From Mesorhizobium sp. CU3 (lineage in GTDB: Bacteria; Pseudomonadota; Alphaproteobacteria; Rhizobiales; Rhizobiaceae): a stretch of DNA of 64,000 nucleotides. Below, in pieces: positions 28,280-36,556 of this stretch. Every line of letters begins with the position of its first letter. The first letter of the stretch is position 1. The stretch covers positions 310,001-374,000 of the forward strand of contig NZ_VFWX01000002.1 in NCBI RefSeq assembly GCF_006442965.1, in the 5' to 3' direction. The notes below the pieces were generated by a model. That model ran no database searches and had not been told where the DNA came from. It worked only from the letters and a program-made list of their open reading frames with translations. The position numbers and the translations under genes are program-made.

Positions 28280-28624
28280 TCAGACGGCCGCGACGGCGGT
28301 AACTTCGATGCGCAGGTCCGGATCGGCCAGACGCGCCTCGACGCAGGCCCGGGCCGGCAGGCGCTCGGGATCGACCCAGGCGTCATAGATCTTGTTCATC
28401 GCGTCGAAGTCGCCGATCTGCGGCAGGAAGATGTTGACCGCCACCAGCTTCGACTTGTCGCTGCCGGCCTCATGCAGAAGCGCCTCGACCTTGGCCAGCA
28501 CGTCGCTCGTCTGCGCCTCGATGCCGGCCTTGCGGTCGTTGGCGACCTGGCCGGCTATGTGCACCATGCCGCCATAGACGACGGCCTGCGACATGCGCGA
28601 GCCGGACTGGAAATACTTGATCAT
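28280..28624 (-). CDS. RidA family reactive-imine deaminase
   Basis: RidA proteins hydrolyse reactive enamine/imine intermediates such as 2-aminoacrylate that PLP dehydratases release. The 114-residue length is typical, with VVYGGMVHIAGQVAND, the catalytic-region Arg in RLPARACVEARLADPD (R of 'P-A-R-x-x-V') and VNIFLPQIGDFDAMN. It lies 36 bases downstream of the DSD1-like PLP gene and seven bases upstream of the deacylase gene, which makes a functional partnership with the PLP enzyme likely. Confidence 0.9.
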   Translation of the reverse strand: MIKYFQSGSRMSQAVVYGGMVHIAGQVANDRKAGIEAQTSDVLAKVEALLHEAGSDKSKLVAVNIFLPQIGDFDAMNKIYDAWVDPERLPARACVEARLADPDLRIEVTAVAAV

Positions 28625-28660
28625 ATCGGATCCTTTCGAGGTTTTCTTCTTGCGGCTGGA

Positions 28661-29986
28661 TCAGCCGAAATAGGTCGGGAAGGCGTGGACGACATGTCCG
28701 CTTTCATCCACGCCGAAGATGACGCGGTAGCGGTCGAGGCAGGTGCAGGGATGCGAGATGCCGAACTCGATGACGTCGCCGACGGCGATGTCGTCGCCCG
28801 GCTGCAGCGACAGGAAAGCGTGCTGGTCGTTGAGCTTAATCACCTGCGGCTGCATCGGCGGCGCGGGCAGCTTCTGGCCGCCGCGATAGACCGCGAGCGG
28901 TTTCGGAAAACCCTGGTCGAACGAGACGTCGCGCATCCCCATGCCGCAAATGGCCAGGCCCGGTTCCGGCCGCGACAGCACTTCGGCCCAGACGCGCAGC
29001 GCAGCACGGAACAAGCGCCGCGCCGAAGCGCCGGCGCCGCCGACGGCAAAGCCGTTGCGGGCGTCGACCGCGCCGAGCGACCGGTCGTAGATGCCGTGGT
29101 CGTGGAAGAAGATGGCGCCGCTGCGCAGCACCAGTGTCGCCTTGGCATCCCGTTCGACCAGCGGCGAAAGCGCCGCCACCACCTTGTCGAAGAAGACCGA
29201 GCCGCCGGCCGTGACGACCAGCGGCGCATCGCCGCCGACGCGCGCGCGCAGCCTCAGCAACATGTCGCCGACATTGGCCAGCACGGCGGAGATCGCTTCG
29301 TCGGTGCGCACCGGATCGGGTTGGGCGGCAGCGCCTTCATAGGTGGCGACGCCGGCGATCCGCAGCCGTCCGCCGGTGGCGGCGATGGCATCGGCGATCG
29401 CCTCGGCCTCGGCCGTTGTGCGCGCGCCCGCCCGCGCCGCGCCGAGCTCGACCAGGACGCGCAACGGCGCAAGGTCGGCATTGCCGCGCCAGGCATCGGC
29501 CAGTGCCCGCACGATCGCGACCGAGTCGGCAAAGACGTAAAGCTCGGCGTCCGGCCAGGCGCCGATCAGCTTCGCCAGCCGGCTCGCACCGCCGGCGCCG
29601 CCGACCTCATTGGCAATGATCAGCCGCGTCAGACCTGCCTTCAACATCACAGTCGCCTGCCTGATGTCGGCGACGGTCGTGCCCCAGGCGCCCGCCTCGA
29701 CCAGCGAGCGGGCAAGGTCCGGCGCCATCGGCGTCTTGGCATGCGGCGCGATGGCGGCGCCATGCTCGCGAGCATAGCGCAGGAAGAGGTCGCGGTTGGA
29801 AGCGAAGGCCGCCTCGTCGAGCGTGAGCAGCGGCAGCGCCATGCGGCCATCGGCCGGATGCCAGCCTTGCGATCCGACCAGGCTGCTGTCCAATCCGGAC
29901 GTGCCCGGAGGCACGCCGCGGATGCGGTCGTCGAGCACGAAATTTTCATGCACGACAAGAGATTGGGCCGGTGTGTTATCGCTCAT
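28661..29986 (-). CDS. DSD1-like PLP-dependent amino acid deaminase / D-threonine aldolase family
   Basis: A fold-type III PLP enzyme of COG3616. The PLP lysine is Lys84 in APHAKTPMAP, and the metal-binding C-terminal motif is HPCTCLDRY (His412, Cys414, with Asp418). The family comprises D-threonine aldolase, 3-hydroxyaspartate aldolase and zinc-dependent D-serine dehydratase, all acting on beta-hydroxy amino acids, usually the D form. The 441-residue length is slightly above the usual 380-430 because of an N-terminal extension of about 45 residues. With RidA next to it, a dehydratase releasing an enamine is favoured over an aldolase, but I cannot decide. Confidence 0.82.
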   Translation of the reverse strand: MSDNTPAQSLVVHENFVLDDRIRGVPPGTSGLDSSLVGSQGWHPADGRMALPLLTLDEAAFASNRDLFLRYAREHGAAIAPHAKTPMAPDLARSLVEAGAWGTTVADIRQATVMLKAGLTRLIIANEVGGAGGASRLAKLIGAWPDAELYVFADSVAIVRALADAWRGNADLAPLRVLVELGAARAGARTTAEAEAIADAIAATGGRLRIAGVATYEGAAAQPDPVRTDEAISAVLANVGDMLLRLRARVGGDAPLVVTAGGSVFFDKVVAALSPLVERDAKATLVLRSGAIFFHDHGIYDRSLGAVDARNGFAVGGAGASARRLFRAALRVWAEVLSRPEPGLAICGMGMRDVSFDQGFPKPLAVYRGGQKLPAPPMQPQVIKLNDQHAFLSLQPGDDIAVGDVIEFGISHPCTCLDRYRVIFGVDESGHVVHAFPTYFG

Positions 29987-30039
29987 CCGATGCTAACCCT
30001 TTCGCCGCCGAACAATCCGTCAAGGCTTGAGAGACACGC

Positions 30040-30981
30040 GTGCCCAATCCCTATTCCGGACCGATCGTCGATGCGCATCATCATCTGTGGGATCTCGGCC
30101 TTGGACGGCATCCCTGGCTCACGGCCACCGCTGGCGAGCGCGGCGGCCTTGGCGATCTCGGGCCGCTGCGCCGCAACTATCTTCCCGGCGACTATCTTCG
30201 CGATGCCGCAAGGCACCACATCGTCGCCACCATCCACGTCGAAGCCAACTGGGCCACTGGAGACAGCATCGGCGAGACGCGCTGGCTGGAGACGCTGGAC
30301 AAGGCGCGAGGCGTCGCCACCCGCTATGTCGTCCACGTACCGCTGGCCAATCCGCAGGCGCCGGCGCTGCTCGAAGCGCATGCCGCTTTCGACCGCGTCG
30401 TCGGCGTGCGCGACATATTGAGCTGGGATCCCGATCCCGCCCGGCGCTTCGCCGCCCGCGACGGCATCATGGACGATCCGGCCTGGCGCGCCGGCCTCGG
30501 CCTGCTTGCCCGTCACGATCTCTCCTTCGACCTGATGGTCTTCCCGCGCCAGCTGGCCGACGCCGCGCGCCTCGCGGCGGCCTTTCCGGACCTGCAATTC
30601 GTCCTCAACCATTGCGGCAGCCCGATCGACCGCGACACCGAGGGCATGCTGAGATGGCGCGACGGACTTCGAGCTCTCGCCGAGCGCGAAAACGTCGCCA
30701 TCAAGATATCTGACCTCGTCGCCTACGATCATGACTGGACGCTCGACAGTCTGCGGGCGGTGGTGCTGCATTGCATCGACTGCTTCGGCACAGCGCGCGC
30801 CATGTTCGGCTCCGACTTCCCGGTCGCCGGCCTGCATGCCTCGTTCGACGAGGTGTATGACAGCTTCAAGGCCATCACGGCAGACCTTTCAGCAGACGAG
30901 CAGACGGCGCTGTTTTGCGGCAACGCCAGGCGCATCTACCGGCTGGACGACCTCTCATCGGCGGGCCTGCTCACGGCCTGA
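30040..30981 (+). CDS. Amidohydrolase family (amidohydrolase 2 / lactonase-like)
   Basis: A 313-residue TIM-barrel hydrolase of the amidohydrolase-2 group. It opens with IVDAHHHLWDL (metal-binding His13 and His15), followed by HVEANWA, VLNHCGSP and the C-terminal MFGSDFPV with the conserved Asp. Relatives include L-fuconolactonase and 2-pyrone-4,6-dicarboxylate lactonase, so a lactone or a ring-opening step is plausible. It is transcribed opposite to the rest of the cluster, divergent from the PLP gene (53-base gap), and its last 27 bases overlap the convergent permease gene. Confidence 0.85.
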   Translation: MPNPYSGPIVDAHHHLWDLGLGRHPWLTATAGERGGLGDLGPLRRNYLPGDYLRDAARHHIVATIHVEANWATGDSIGETRWLETLDKARGVATRYVVHVPLANPQAPALLEAHAAFDRVVGVRDILSWDPDPARRFAARDGIMDDPAWRAGLGLLARHDLSFDLMVFPRQLADAARLAAAFPDLQFVLNHCGSPIDRDTEGMLRWRDGLRALAERENVAIKISDLVAYDHDWTLDSLRAVVLHCIDCFGTARAMFGSDFPVAGLHASFDEVYDSFKAITADLSADEQTALFCGNARRIYRLDDLSSAGLLTA

Positions 30982-31926
30982 GAGAAGCAGCAGGCCAAGG
31001 ATCAGCGAGCCGAACAGAATGCTGCGCCAGCCGGGCGAAGCGTTGACGACGGTGATCAGCGCAGTGATCGTCACCAGCAGGACCGCGCCTGGAATGGTGC
31101 CGGCATAGGTGCCGAGCCCACCCAGGATCGAGGTTCCGCCGAGCACCACGGCGGCGATCGAGGCAAGCAGATACGGATCGCCGATGCCGACATAGCCCTG
31201 GCCGTTCATGCCGAGCACCAGCACCCCGGCCAGCCCGGCGGTGAAACCGCTGATGCCGTAGACGGCGAGTGTCGTCGACGTGATGGGAACGCCCGACAGG
31301 GAAGCCGCCAGCGGATTGGCGCCCATGGCGAAGATGCGCGCGCCGAAAGGCGTGGCGTGCATGACTGTGAGCACGATGGCCGAGACGGCGATCCACAGGA
31401 TGATGCCCGCCGGAATGCCGGCCGGCCGCGCATTGCCGAGCCAGTGGACGAGCGGGTTCTCGGCGGTGACGGCGCTGCCGCCGGCGATGATGATCAAAAG
31501 GCCCTGCAGGAACGTTGCCATGGCCAGCGTCATGATCATCGGATGAACGCGCAGCAGCGCCACGCCCAGGCCGTTCACCACGCCGATCGCTGTGGTCAAT
31601 GCAAGCACCGCGAGTACGGACACAAGTCCCGTCGTATCGGCCTGCCATGACAAGAGCGGCAGGCTGATGGCGCTGACGGTGACGATCGCCGCGACCGACA
31701 GGTCGATGCCGCCGGCGATCACCACGAAGGTCTGGCCCGCCGCGACGAGGCCGATGACGGCGCCGAGCTCGACCAGGTAGCGCAGGTGCCCGTAAGCGCC
31801 GAAGCCGCGTGAGACGAAGCTCGCCACGATCCAGACCGCCGCGACGATGGCGAGCGTGAGAAACGGCCGGCTTTTCAGGATCGCGCTGACGCGTTTGCCG
31901 CCGGCGCTATCGTTCCAGGCTGTCAT
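30955..31926 (-). CDS. Ribose-type ABC transporter permease (second of two)
   Basis: A 323-residue RbsC-family permease, with about eight to ten hydrophobic helices. Family marks are GQTFVVIAGGIDLSVAAIVTV, FGARIFAMGANPLAASLSGV and LGGTSILGGLGTYAGTIPGA. The ATG at 31926 overlaps the upstream permease stop by four bases. It works with the ATPase (32885-34393), the sister permease and the binding protein (34412-35464) as a CUT2-type importer. Substrate unknown: CUT2 systems usually carry monosaccharides but some carry other polar compounds. Confidence 0.9.
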   Translation of the reverse strand: MTAWNDSAGGKRVSAILKSRPFLTLAIVAAVWIVASFVSRGFGAYGHLRYLVELGAVIGLVAAGQTFVVIAGGIDLSVAAIVTVSAISLPLLSWQADTTGLVSVLAVLALTTAIGVVNGLGVALLRVHPMIMTLAMATFLQGLLIIIAGGSAVTAENPLVHWLGNARPAGIPAGIILWIAVSAIVLTVMHATPFGARIFAMGANPLAASLSGVPITSTTLAVYGISGFTAGLAGVLVLGMNGQGYVGIGDPYLLASIAAVVLGGTSILGGLGTYAGTIPGAVLLVTITALITVVNASPGWRSILFGSLILGLLLLSGREQARR

Positions 31927-32888
31927 TTCTGCACCTTGCGGATTTGCGGGATGGCGACGGCGCCGATGATGATCAGGCCTTGCGCGACATATTGCGCGAC
32001 CGGCGTAAAGCCGAGGAAGAACATGACGCTGATCATCAGGCTGAGCAGCAGGCTGCCGGCGAGCGCCCCGCGCATCGTTCCCTGCCCGCCGAGGAAGCCG
32101 ATGCCGCCGAGCACGGCGGCGGCGATCGAGTTCAGCGTGAAGGCCGTGCCGATCACTGGATCGCCCGAACCCGTCTGTGCCGCGACGAACAGGCCGGCGC
32201 CGGTCGACAGGAGCCCGCTGATCGCATAGGCGGCGACGCGCGCCGCGTCGACCGGCACGCCGGATCGATAGGCGCCGACCGGATTCTCGCCGGCGGCATA
32301 GAGGCTGAGGCCCAGCGGCGTGGCGAGATAGAGCTTCCACAGGACAACGATGACCACCAGAAGCATAAAGGCCGCCGGTGTATCGCCGGCGAGCAGGTCC
32401 GACAGCCATGCCGGAATGACGCCGCCCGGCCGTGGCAGGATCAATAGCGCCGCGCCGCCGATGATGAAGGAGCCGGCAAGCGTCACCACGATCGCCGGCA
32501 GGCGCAATTTGACGACGATGAAGCCGGTCGCCGCCCCGATGCCGAGCCCGGTCAGCGCGACCGCAGCGGTGCCGCCGGCGACGCCGAGCGGCCCGGCCAT
32601 GGTGGTCGCGGCGATGACGGCGCCGAGGCTGACGGTGGCGCCGATCGCCAGGCTGATGCCGCCGGTCAGCATGAGGATCGCCTGCGCCATCGCCACCAGC
32701 GCCAGCGGGAACCAGCTCTGCGTGAACTTGGCGAAACCGGAGGCCGTGAACAGGCCGGGGAACAGCACTCCATAAGCGACGAGAAAGGCCAGCACGACGA
32801 GGAACAGCGCGCGCACGCCGATGTTGCGGTGCGCCTGCACCGGCCAATAGAGAGCGCCGGCAGGTTTTGCGGAAGGAACGATGCTCAT
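31923..32888 (-). CDS. Ribose-type ABC transporter permease (first of two)
   Basis: A 321-residue RbsC-family permease with MAQAILMLTGGISLAIGATV and GLSLYAAGENPVGAYRSGVP, plus VLGGIGFLGGQGTMRGALAG near the end. The start at 32888 gives a four-base overlap with the ATPase stop; a longer upstream reading is antisense-like sequence of the ATPase. The two permeases differ enough to form a heterodimeric channel. Confidence 0.9.
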   Translation of the reverse strand: MSIVPSAKPAGALYWPVQAHRNIGVRALFLVVLAFLVAYGVLFPGLFTASGFAKFTQSWFPLALVAMAQAILMLTGGISLAIGATVSLGAVIAATTMAGPLGVAGGTAAVALTGLGIGAATGFIVVKLRLPAIVVTLAGSFIIGGAALLILPRPGGVIPAWLSDLLAGDTPAAFMLLVVIVVLWKLYLATPLGLSLYAAGENPVGAYRSGVPVDAARVAAYAISGLLSTGAGLFVAAQTGSGDPVIGTAFTLNSIAAAVLGGIGFLGGQGTMRGALAGSLLLSLMISVMFFLGFTPVAQYVAQGLIIIGAVAIPQIRKVQK

Positions 32889-34393
32889 GCCGCGACCTTC
32901 TGCTTTCCGGCGCCCATCGCAGCCGACACGATCGTCTCCTCGCTCAGCGCCGCCCGCTCGAGCATGGCCGCAACGCGGCCTTCTCGCACCACGGCGACCC
33001 GGTCGCACAGATGCACAAGCTCGGGCGTGTCGGAGCTGAGCAGCACGACCGCCTTGCCGGCGGCGGCGAAGGCGCGCAGCATCAGGTAGACCTCGCGCTT
33101 GGTCTCGACATCGACGCCGCGCGTCGGGTCGTTGAGCAGAAGCACCAGCGGGTCATGCGGCATCCATTTCGCCAGCGCGACCTTCTGCTGGTTGCCGCCG
33201 GAGAGCGCTTGCGCCGGCCTTTGCAGGTCGCCCTTGATGGCCAGCTGGGCGGCAAGGCTTCTTCCCGTCTCGCCTTCGGCCTTGCGGCTGCGCAGCTTCA
33301 GCGCCGGCAACCTGGCGAAAGCGGGCAGCATCATGTTGGTGAGGATCGGATGGATCAGATGCAACCCTTCCCGCTTGCGGTCGGCCGGGACATAGGCGAG
33401 CCCAAGCGCGTTGGCCTTGGGCACGCCGCCCGGCAGGCCCGATACGCCGTTGACCGTGGCCGATGCGGTCCTCGCCGGAATGGCGCCATAGAGCCCGAGC
33501 AGCAAATCCTCCTGCCCCTGCCCGACCAGGCCGCCAATGCCCAGCACCTCTCCGGTCCTGATATCGAGATCGACATCGCGCATCAGGCCGGCCGAGAATT
33601 TGCGAACTGTGATGGCCGTGGTCGTCGATACGGCTGGCTGCCATTTCGGGAAAAGATCGCCGGGATCGCGCCCGACCATCAGCCGCACCAGGCCGGCGGC
33701 GTCGGTTCCCGCCAGCGGGCGGTCGGCGGTGCAAGTGCCGTCCTTGAGCACGGTGACATGCTGGCAGAGCGCCATCACTTCGTTCAGCCGGTGGGAGATG
33801 TAGAGAATGGCGATGCCCTCACCCCGCAGCCGCTCCAAAAGGTCCATGAGGATCTTGGTTTCAGTAGCGGACAGCGACGATGTAGGTTCGTCCAGGATAA
33901 GAACCCGCGGCTTGCGATAGAGCGCATTGGCGATCTCGACCATTTGCCGGCGCCCGAGCGCGAGGTGCCCGACGGGCGTCGACAGCGGCTCGTTGAGCCC
34001 GACCAGTTCGCAGGCGGCTTTCGCCCGCGCGGCCAGCTCGTTGTAGTCGATCAGGCCGAAGCGTTTCGGATAGGCGCCGAGCCCGATGTTTTCGGCGATC
34101 GAAAGACTGGCGGTCAGGCTCAGCTCCTGCTGCACGACGGCGATGCCGGCCTGGCGGGCAAGCACAGGCGTCATGCGCGGCACGGCGCGTCCGTCGACTT
34201 CGATCTCCCCGCCGTCCGGCCTGAGCGCGCCGGACAACAGGTTGATCAGGGTCGACTTTCCGGCGCCGTTCTCGCCGAGCAGCGCATGCACGCGGCCCGG
34301 CTGGAGAGCGATGGAAACGCCGCGCAGGACGGGGTTGCCGAAGAACGCCTTCGACACACCCCGCGCGGCCAGGAGCGGAGCCACGGTTGTCAA
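32885..34393 (-). CDS. Ribose-type ABC transporter ATP-binding protein (two ABC domains)
   Basis: The 502-residue protein has the double-cassette layout of RbsA/MglA. The first cassette has Walker A ALLGENGAGKSTLINLLSG, signature LALGRRQMVEIANAL and Walker B VLILDEPTSSLS. The second has GIGGLVGQGQEDLL as degenerate Walker A and ALSGGNQQKVALAKWM as signature. It energises import by the two permeases and sits 18 bases after the binding-protein gene. Confidence 0.94.
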   Translation of the reverse strand: MTTVAPLLAARGVSKAFFGNPVLRGVSIALQPGRVHALLGENGAGKSTLINLLSGALRPDGGEIEVDGRAVPRMTPVLARQAGIAVVQQELSLTASLSIAENIGLGAYPKRFGLIDYNELAARAKAACELVGLNEPLSTPVGHLALGRRQMVEIANALYRKPRVLILDEPTSSLSATETKILMDLLERLRGEGIAILYISHRLNEVMALCQHVTVLKDGTCTADRPLAGTDAAGLVRLMVGRDPGDLFPKWQPAVSTTTAITVRKFSAGLMRDVDLDIRTGEVLGIGGLVGQGQEDLLLGLYGAIPARTASATVNGVSGLPGGVPKANALGLAYVPADRKREGLHLIHPILTNMMLPAFARLPALKLRSRKAEGETGRSLAAQLAIKGDLQRPAQALSGGNQQKVALAKWMPHDPLVLLLNDPTRGVDVETKREVYLMLRAFAAAGKAVVLLSSDTPELVHLCDRVAVVREGRVAAMLERAALSEETIVSAAMGAGKQKVAA

Positions 34394-34411
34394 TGCTACA
34401 ACCCTTCCGGC

Positions 34412-35464
34412 TTATTTCTGCGCCAGCAGCTTCTTGAACAGCTCCTCATCGTAGGGCGAATAGATGTAGCCGTCAGCCGGGAAATCCTTGGCGCGGGCGA
34501 GGTATTCGTCGATGTTGGAATTGTCGATGACCGGCAGCGGGATCTTGACGAAGGCCGGCACGTCCTTGCCTTGCAGCGCCTGGACCGCGGTGTAGGCGGC
34601 GAAGGCGCCCAGCCAGTTCGGCTGCATGGTGGCCCAGCTCTTCAGGCCCTTTTCCTTCCACAGTTCGAGGAACTGGCGGGCATTCTCGCCGGTGATCGGC
34701 ACCTGCTCGCGGCCCTGCTTGTCGAGCGCCAGCACAGCACCGGCCGACAGCGCGCCGCCGAGCGACAGGATGCCGTCGATCTCGGGATTGGCGAAGAGCA
34801 GGCTGGTGACCGCTTCCTGGGCAGGCGCGACGTTATAGGGCGTGTTCGTCTCGGCCAGAACCTTCACATCGGGATGAGCCTTCAGCTCCGCATCCGCGCC
34901 CTTGCGGCGATCGTCGCTGACCGAAATGCCGGCCGGGCCGTTGAGGATGAGGATCTTGCCCTTGCCGCCGATGGCGTTGATCAGGAATTTGGCGGCCTGG
35001 TCGCCCCATTGCGCGGAATCGGTGTTGACCTTGGCGGTCACCTTGTCGGTGTCGACGAGGCTGTCGAAATTGATGATGGCGATGCCCTTTGAGCAAGCGT
35101 CGGCCAGCACGCGCGCCGGCGCGGTCGAGGAGCCGGCGATCAGGATGATGGCGTCGATGTTGGAATCGATCATCGACTGGATCTGCTGGATCTGCACGTT
35201 GGCGTCGCCCTGGGCGTCGGTTACCACCAGCTTGTCGACGAGGCCCTGCTTCTTCAGCGTCTCGACCTCGGCTTCGATGGTGCCCTGAGTCTGCTTCATC
35301 CAGGTCGGCACCGAATAGATGTCGGCCCAGCCGATCGTATAGGGCGGCTTGCGGTCGCCCTTGATGCAGTTGGCGGCCGCGTTGGCCGCGGAGCCGGCGC
35401 TCACGGCCAGGACGAGACCGAGGCAAAATGCGCTGGCGGATGCGAAAAACGACGATTTCATCAT
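34412..35464 (-). CDS. Periplasmic substrate-binding protein of the ribose-type ABC transporter
   Basis: A 350-residue type-I periplasmic binding protein (Peripla_BP_4) with a Sec signal peptide ending around AGSAANAAANC. The mature part has the two Rossmann lobes: TIGWADIYSVPTWMKQT, MIDSNIDAIILIAGSS, KILILNGPAGISVSDDRRKG and GILSLGGALSAGAVLALD. It is the first gene of the transporter operon. Its upstream region holds the operator-like palindrome. No ligand can be inferred from the sequence. Confidence 0.9.
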   Translation of the reverse strand: MMKSSFFASASAFCLGLVLAVSAGSAANAAANCIKGDRKPPYTIGWADIYSVPTWMKQTQGTIEAEVETLKKQGLVDKLVVTDAQGDANVQIQQIQSMIDSNIDAIILIAGSSTAPARVLADACSKGIAIINFDSLVDTDKVTAKVNTDSAQWGDQAAKFLINAIGGKGKILILNGPAGISVSDDRRKGADAELKAHPDVKVLAETNTPYNVAPAQEAVTSLLFANPEIDGILSLGGALSAGAVLALDKQGREQVPITGENARQFLELWKEKGLKSWATMQPNWLGAFAAYTAVQALQGKDVPAFVKIPLPVIDNSNIDEYLARAKDFPADGYIYSPYDEELFKKLLAQK

Positions 35465-35588
35465 GGACTATTCCCCTTCAGTGGCTGTGTCCGGACGTGC
35501 GGCGTCGGGACGACGAAAGCCGTCGGTCGCCGCGTCGCGGAGACCGCTGCTTTCTCGTCGGGACTTTCCTGTCCGGCTCGTTAGTTCG

Positions 35589-35622
35589 TCCGATATTTCA
35601 GACATAGTGTCTGTATATCGGA
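35589..35622. promoter_or_regulatory. 34-bp palindromic operator between the ABC operon and the IclR gene
   Basis: TCCGATATTTCAGACA-TAG-TGTCTGTATATCGGA is an inverted repeat with arms of about 15 bases and one or two mismatches. It lies 125 bases upstream of the transporter start codon and about 115 bases upstream of the IclR start, and overlaps AT-rich promoter-like sequence. The most likely binder is the adjacent IclR protein. Confidence 0.75.
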
Positions 35623-35703
35623 CAAGGCAGATGCTAATCTGAGCCTTGACATCTTTCAAGCGTCTTGAGACGAGGACCTGAAAAATGATCGTGGGCGGCT
35701 GGC

Positions 35704-36513
35704 GTGAGTGGACTTCGCATGAGTGACGGGGCGAGCGATTTGATCGAAGCGGGCGCGCAGCCGCAGGGCGGCGAGCGGCGTCGCGGCATCGACCGTGTCA
35801 TCATGCTCCTGGAGGCGCTGCTGAGGCACCGCGCCCCGGTGCGCGTCGGCGACCTCGCCAAGATGATCGGCGCGCCGCGCTCGACCACCTACGAGATCGT
35901 CAACAGCCTGCTCGAGGCCGAGATGCTGGAGACGGTCGGTTCCGAAGGCTATGTCTATTTCGGCCGCTCGATGCACCTCTTCGGCTGGGCCTATTCGCAT
36001 CACAACGCCCACTATCGCCGCATCCTCGAAACGCTGGACAAGATGGCCGCCGAAACCGGCGAGACCGTCCAGCTCTGTGGGCTGCGCGGCCACAAATATG
36101 TCGTGCTCGACTGCCGCGACTCGCCCGGCCCGTTCCGCATCTCCAGCGATGTCGGCGTCGAGGTGCCTATCCCGTGGACGGCTTCGGGGCGGCTGCTGGT
36201 CGGCCATATGAGCGAGGCCGAGCTGAAAAGCTTCATTCCAGCGGACGACTACAAGCTGCCGGACGGCCGAGCCATCGCGCCGCAGGATTTCTTCCGCGAT
36301 GTCGAGCAGGCGCGCCTGCAGGGTTTCAGCGAGACCTCGGCGCTGGCCGACCGCTTCACCTGGTGCATGGCCGCGCCGATCCGGGACGGCCATGGCGCCA
36401 TCAACAGGACGCTCTGCTTCGTACTGCCCGTCGACACGCCGGAACCGCGGCGCAACCAACTGCTCGACCTTTTGCGCGAGCGCGCCAAAGGGCTCTCGCT
36501 AGCCGGTGGCTGA
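35704..36513 (+). CDS. IclR family transcriptional regulator
   Basis: The 269-residue protein has an N-terminal winged helix-turn-helix (about residues 28-85: GIDRVIMLLEALLRHRAPVRV, then KMIGAPRSTTYEIVNSLL) and the IclR effector domain (ETGETVQLCGLRGHKYVVLD, PIPWTASGRLLVGHMS, ADRFTWCMAAPIRD). IclR proteins are repressors or activators of catabolic operons that respond to a pathway metabolite. It is divergent from the transporter operon and I infer it controls the 26-36 kb cluster. A start at 35719 is an alternative. Confidence 0.9.
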   Translation: MSGLRMSDGASDLIEAGAQPQGGERRRGIDRVIMLLEALLRHRAPVRVGDLAKMIGAPRSTTYEIVNSLLEAEMLETVGSEGYVYFGRSMHLFGWAYSHHNAHYRRILETLDKMAAETGETVQLCGLRGHKYVVLDCRDSPGPFRISSDVGVEVPIPWTASGRLLVGHMSEAELKSFIPADDYKLPDGRAIAPQDFFRDVEQARLQGFSETSALADRFTWCMAAPIRDGHGAINRTLCFVLPVDTPEPRRNQLLDLLRERAKGLSLAGG

Positions 36514-36556
36514 TCAACAGGCTTGTCGGCCTGAGTACTGGGAAAGCAAAGGCCGC

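Noticed and set aside
28205-30421. 738-codon plus-strand frame opposite RidA and the PLP enzyme
   Set aside because: It spans the divergent gap and reads as antisense of two recognised genes, with no domain.
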